Below are positions 47,416 to 50,741 of a DNA stretch of 50,741 nucleotides, one piece after another. A model generated the notes under the pieces. It made no database searches, was not told the origin of the DNA, and saw only the letters and a list, made by a program, of their open reading frames with translations. Source of the DNA: a virus. The translations under genes were made by a program, and so were the position numbers. The DNA is taken from positions 1-50,741 of IMG/VR virus record IMGVR_UViG_3300028027_000075; one strand, 5' to 3'. Positions within the stretch are counted from its first letter, which is position 1. Each line of letters begins with the position of its first letter.

Positions 47416-50049
47416 TTATCTATTGTTGTTGTATCTTTTAATATTCACTACAATTGGTTTCGATTCAGAATGACTAGAATATAACTTTCTATTAACAGCC
47501 ATTATAGCTAAACCTGAACTGATAGCAGCATCAAATTTAGTTCTATTATTTATATCAAACTTCATCCAATCATCAAGAGTGTTGTTAAATGGCATATTAC
47601 CATAGTCTTCAGTCTCGTGATTCATTCCGACATACTTGTCAATATACGCTTCAATAGCAGATGCGTGTATTTGTTTTACGTCTTCAGATGAGTTAGGCAT
47701 ACCTCCGATTTCTTTCTCAGTAGGAGACAATCTGTTGGCTGCTTTGTCGAATCTAGTAATTGCAAAGTTACGATAACCTCTGTTCTTAAAATGGTATAGT
47801 AAACGAGGCTTATTGTTCTCTACTAATATAGGCATACCATAGAACACACAAGCCATAAGCACATCTTCAAAGAATATTTCTGCTGTAGATGGTCTTGCTA
47901 CATACTCTAAAAAGAACGCATTACTAGGTGCGTCTTTCATTGTAAAACCAGTTAATCCGTGTAAAGCTCCTTTAGATGCTCTACTTGTTTCTTCGTTATA
48001 ATGACCAGAAGCAGAAACTCCTTCTACCGTTCCAGATATATCGTAAGGGTCACATCCAAATGCACCTATATCATCATTTAATGGAGACTTACTATATCCT
48101 CCAAATCCAATCTTAGATTCAAATCTATTTCTAAAATCAATAGGTGGTATCCAAGAAACCAAAAACCTACCGTTATTATCAGGATGCCATTCTACAGACG
48201 TATCTGGTATTCCATCTTTCCAAGCAAATCTTCCTCTAACAATATCATTATTTACATTTATGCTATCATTAAATAATTTCTGCTCATTTATTTTCTCAAC
48301 ATTAAATAAAGCCTTTAGCAATTCATCTCTAAATGCTTCGTCAGTGGTCATTGGAAATGCTCTAAGCTCCTCATTATAAGCAACGTCATTTTCTTTCCTC
48401 TTAGCTTTCCTTTTAGCTTCTAAATAAGCAATAGACCCTACAGTCTTTCTAACTCCATTAACATTCGTAAATGATTCTCCTTTTTCTACTAATTCGTGAC
48501 ATACTCCATAAACATCTGTAAACTCAGTCATATTCTTGTGAGCTGGAAGGAAAAAAGAATATAAACCACTTGGTGTTCTATCTGTAGTCTTATCTCTTTT
48601 CTTTACATCAGATGCCAAGTATAAAGACTTAAATTCAGAACCACCCTTACTCATTGCATTAACTGTAGAACCTACAAATGCTTTCCCTACAATCTTTCCA
48701 CCCTCATCAAATGTAGGGGATACTTGACCCCAATGCTTTTCGAAGTTAGCTCCACGAACCCATTTAGAAGCCTCATCAGCTAAGTATCTAAACATCTTTT
48801 GTCCATCATAAGAACTCTCTACAGTAGGAAGGTAATCTATAAGTGTATTTAAATATCCGTCTGTATTGGTATCTTGCTTCTTCTTTGCAGCCTTACTTCT
48901 ATCACTTGGTTTAGCAAACTCTAATAATTTCTTAGAGTCTAATGTTCCTTTAACAACTGGTTGAAAAAAGAATGGTAGATTTAAAAATCCGTATGAGAAT
49001 TTAGAGAAAGCCTTTTCAGCATCGTTATCTGATTTAGATGTAATACCAAGTCTTGAGTTTATTGTTGATGTACTATCATTAAGCATCTCGCATATAATCT
49101 GATATGTGAAACCAGTTCTCCTTGACTTAACAAACATCTCTCCCAAGCATCTAGTATCTACAACACAAGCTCTTGAGAAGTAAAACATATCTCTTTGAGC
49201 GTATCTGAAATCCATATACCCACCACTATCCTCCATCTTTACCCACTGTAAAGCAAAGTAATGGCTTCCAGTTATATATACAGGTTCTCCATTATTATAA
49301 AACCAAACCCCTTCTCTTCTTCTTCTAAATTCCTCTACTATATAAGAAGCATAAGCATCTTCGTTCTCAGGAGACAATCCGCTTGGAACATCTAATCTTT
49401 CCCAGTATTGGTCTTTCTTTTTCTTATCGTGAAATAATATTTTCTTTTTATCTTTAGGAACTTCTGGAAGTGTAATCTTCAAGTTATCTAATTCGATAAC
49501 CTCTCCTCTAGTTCCAAAAGGACATATACAGACAGAATCATTTTCCTCTACATACCAACTCTTATAATAGTTTTTTAAAGGAAACAATTCTCCATTAGCA
49601 AACTTCTCAGGATAACCTCTTTTAAATTCATTATCCTTTAGGTTTATAGCATCAGCATCTAATTGCAATCTTAACTCAATAAGAGAAGAATCTATCTCTA
49701 CAATAGCCTGATGAATAATTGGTTTCGCACTAATAGCAGCAGCGTGTTTTGATGGGTCTAGGTCCGCATAGTCAATCCTCTCTCTTAACGCACTTCTAAG
49801 TACATTTAAAGACATATCTCCTGCTGATACTAATCTACCAACATACAGCTTTAGTTTTTCCTCTGAAGGGGCGTTATTTGAGTTTTGCCACTTTAACAGC
49901 AGTTCTTTTGTGTACTTGAAAGAATCGGTTTTAGCCTTCACAATACTCTTTAGTTTATCAGAATCTACAGCAGACGTATCAATAGGGTATTCTAATCCCT
50001 CTATTGTAATATCTACAGCAATCTCTATGTCTTTACTTAAACCTTGCAT
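47416..50049 (-). CDS. terL: large terminase subunit
   Basis: 877 residues. The ATPase domain carries an adenine-binding region, a Walker A-like loop VKSRRTGFT (307-315) and Walker B FRYLADEASK with Asp425-Glu426. The nuclease domain begins around FGCDPYDISGTVEGVSASGH, giving the first metal Asp. It continues with ILVENNKPRLLYHFKNRGYR and TRFDKAANRLSPTEKEIGG. An N-terminal extension of about 250 residues is unusual. It would cut and pump DNA through the portal, whose gene follows. It overlaps its upstream neighbour by 13 bases. Confidence 0.82.
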   Translation of the reverse strand: MQGLSKDIEIAVDITIEGLEYPIDTSAVDSDKLKSIVKAKTDSFKYTKELLLKWQNSNNAPSEEKLKLYVGRLVSAGDMSLNVLRSALRERIDYADLDPSKHAAAISAKPIIHQAIVEIDSSLIELRLQLDADAINLKDNEFKRGYPEKFANGELFPLKNYYKSWYVEENDSVCICPFGTRGEVIELDNLKITLPEVPKDKKKILFHDKKKKDQYWERLDVPSGLSPENEDAYASYIVEEFRRRREGVWFYNNGEPVYITGSHYFALQWVKMEDSGGYMDFRYAQRDMFYFSRACVVDTRCLGEMFVKSRRTGFTYQIICEMLNDSTSTINSRLGITSKSDNDAEKAFSKFSYGFLNLPFFFQPVVKGTLDSKKLLEFAKPSDRSKAAKKKQDTNTDGYLNTLIDYLPTVESSYDGQKMFRYLADEASKWVRGANFEKHWGQVSPTFDEGGKIVGKAFVGSTVNAMSKGGSEFKSLYLASDVKKRDKTTDRTPSGLYSFFLPAHKNMTEFTDVYGVCHELVEKGESFTNVNGVRKTVGSIAYLEAKRKAKRKENDVAYNEELRAFPMTTDEAFRDELLKALFNVEKINEQKLFNDSINVNNDIVRGRFAWKDGIPDTSVEWHPDNNGRFLVSWIPPIDFRNRFESKIGFGGYSKSPLNDDIGAFGCDPYDISGTVEGVSASGHYNEETSRASKGALHGLTGFTMKDAPSNAFFLEYVARPSTAEIFFEDVLMACVFYGMPILVENNKPRLLYHFKNRGYRNFAITRFDKAANRLSPTEKEIGGMPNSSEDVKQIHASAIEAYIDKYVGMNHETEDYGNMPFNNTLDDWMKFDINNRTKFDAAISSGLAIMAVNRKLYSSHSESKPIVVNIKRYNNNR

Positions 50050-50588
50050 AAGATTCTATTAGAGTTCATTAAATACAATCTTGTATTATGAATGTTAAAT
50101 TCGTATTCGCTATCTCTTTTAAAGAAAACCACATCCCCATTACTAAATCCTTCCTCCTCTAGCGATTTTGGAGTGGCGTATAATACTCCTTCTCTTTCCA
50201 CTTCAATAGTTCCTTCAAACTTAGAATCCTCATCAAATGGAGATACAAAACAAAATGGGTCTAAAGACTTTAATTCAGAATCATTATATATAATTCCGTA
50301 TATCAAACTCTCCTCTATGTAGTATAGGTTTTCTGTTATCTTATACATAGATGGTCTAGGGAATCCTTGGTTGTCATATTGCGTTCTAAATGTATTATGC
50401 TGAACCACAATAGTATCTCCTTCCTTTATCTCTCCTTTATAATCAATAGGAATAGTAATTACCACAGCCATTCTTTGCGTGTATGTGTGGTCTTCTATAG
50501 ATGTGTTTACAATTAAACCGCTATCTATTTTGTTTATGTATTCCTGATTCCTTAATGGTCTAATGATGAAATAAAGTGGACTCTTCAT
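50037..50588 (-). CDS. hypothetical protein upstream of terminase
   Basis: 183 residues, beta-rich (YFIIRPLRNQEYINKIDSGL; RMAVVITIPIDYKGEIKEGD; TIVVQHNTFRTQYDNQGFPR). It could be an oligomeric beta-barrel chaperonin-like or decoration protein. The EIKEGDTIVVQHNTFR segment resembles the GroES-type mobile-loop barrel, but I cannot confirm this. It overlaps the terminase start and follows another gene by three bases. A small-terminase role is possible by position, yet it lacks the expected helical DNA-binding domain. Confidence 0.6.
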   Translation of the reverse strand: MKSPLYFIIRPLRNQEYINKIDSGLIVNTSIEDHTYTQRMAVVITIPIDYKGEIKEGDTIVVQHNTFRTQYDNQGFPRPSMYKITENLYYIEESLIYGIIYNDSELKSLDPFCFVSPFDEDSKFEGTIEVEREGVLYATPKSLEEEGFSNGDVVFFKRDSEYEFNIHNTRLYLMNSNRILCKV

Positions 50589-50591
50589 ATT

Positions 50592-50741
50592 TTACTCCTT
50601 TGTGTTATATTCTATATGACTAATTGAATTTACATTAAATGATTTCCACTTAACCTTGTGGTCATCGTCTTGCAAATATACATCAAAGAAGTTCTCATTT
50701 CTTACTATATCAGATACAGTCTTATCTTTTAAAACCGTGCT
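50592..50741 (-). CDS. C-terminal end of a truncated hypothetical gene
   Basis: On the minus strand the frame is open from the window edge for 49 codons (STVLKDKTVSDIVRNENFFD ... SHIEYNTKE) and ends at TAA 50594-50592, three bases before the next ATG. Composition is normal for protein. The start lies outside. It is the first visible gene of the minus-strand run and may be a terminase small subunit or replication gene. No motif is seen. Confidence 0.6.
   Translation of the reverse strand, partial: STVLKDKTVSDIVRNENFFDVYLQDDDHKVKWKSFNVNSISHIEYNTKE

Overview
The window looks like part of the genome of a double-stranded DNA phage, probably podovirus-like, infecting a member of the Bacteroidetes (most likely Flavobacteriia). 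The DNA is AT-rich. Genes start without Shine-Dalgarno sequences, after AT-rich leaders such as TTAAGAATTATG. Several transcription units are preceded by TAnnTTTG, the -7 element of Bacteroidetes promoters. The proteins read as phage replication and virion proteins. Both ends cut through genes (1..84 on +, 50592..50741 on -), so this is probably not a complete replicon.

Layout. (1) 1-6,000, + strand: a left noncoding stretch with inverted repeats and a degenerate tRNA-like element, then about 20 small early genes of unknown function. They include a very acidic protein, a Cys-rich mini-protein and a lipoprotein. (2) 6,000-16,080, + strand: replication and nucleotide metabolism. SSB-like protein, ERF annealing recombinase, FEN-type exonuclease, DnaA-domain-IV-like protein, a replication initiator carrying an 11-bp-phased repeat array inside its gene (candidate origin), primase-helicase, C5 cytosine methyltransferase, a DUF3310-like protein and ThyX. 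A free-standing HNH gene sits between SSB and ERF, and a compact pseudoknot-like RNA lies at about 9,594-9,700. (3) 16,309-17,820: a block of five cassette-like units with attC-like hairpins, the most unusual part of the window. (4) 17,850-24,740, + strand: a 2OG-Fe(II) oxygenase-like protein, small genes, an endonuclease-I-like resolvase, a metallophosphoesterase, a PhoH-like ATPase, a structured-RNA/HNH element ending in a tRNA-like T arm, and a MazG-like pyrophosphohydrolase. A bidirectional terminator closes this strand. (5) 24,782-50,741, - strand: virion genes, transcribed right to left. Terminase large subunit, portal, scaffold, major capsid protein, head-tail connectors, a 1330-aa tail/stabilisation protein, an acetyltransferase-like protein, ejection-type proteins and a 2477-aa giant. 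A GIY-YIG homing endonuclease gene sits antisense in this cluster with its own promoter and terminator.

How it fits together. The initiator, primase-helicase, SSB, FEN nuclease, ERF protein and resolvase make a recombination-linked replication module. No DNA polymerase, RNA polymerase, endolysin or tail fibre is recognised here. Those functions may be outside the window, supplied by the host, or hidden in unrecognised proteins. The connector, tail and giant injected-type proteins recall crAss-like and other short-tailed Bacteroidetes phages. That affinity is inferred from architecture only.

The strongest candidate for something undescribed is 16,309-17,820. Every unit there has ends that are complementary to each other over 6-9 bases. 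Removing all units leaves a perfect-armed hairpin. This is the expected signature of an integron gene-cassette array, here inserted between phage genes with no integrase in view.
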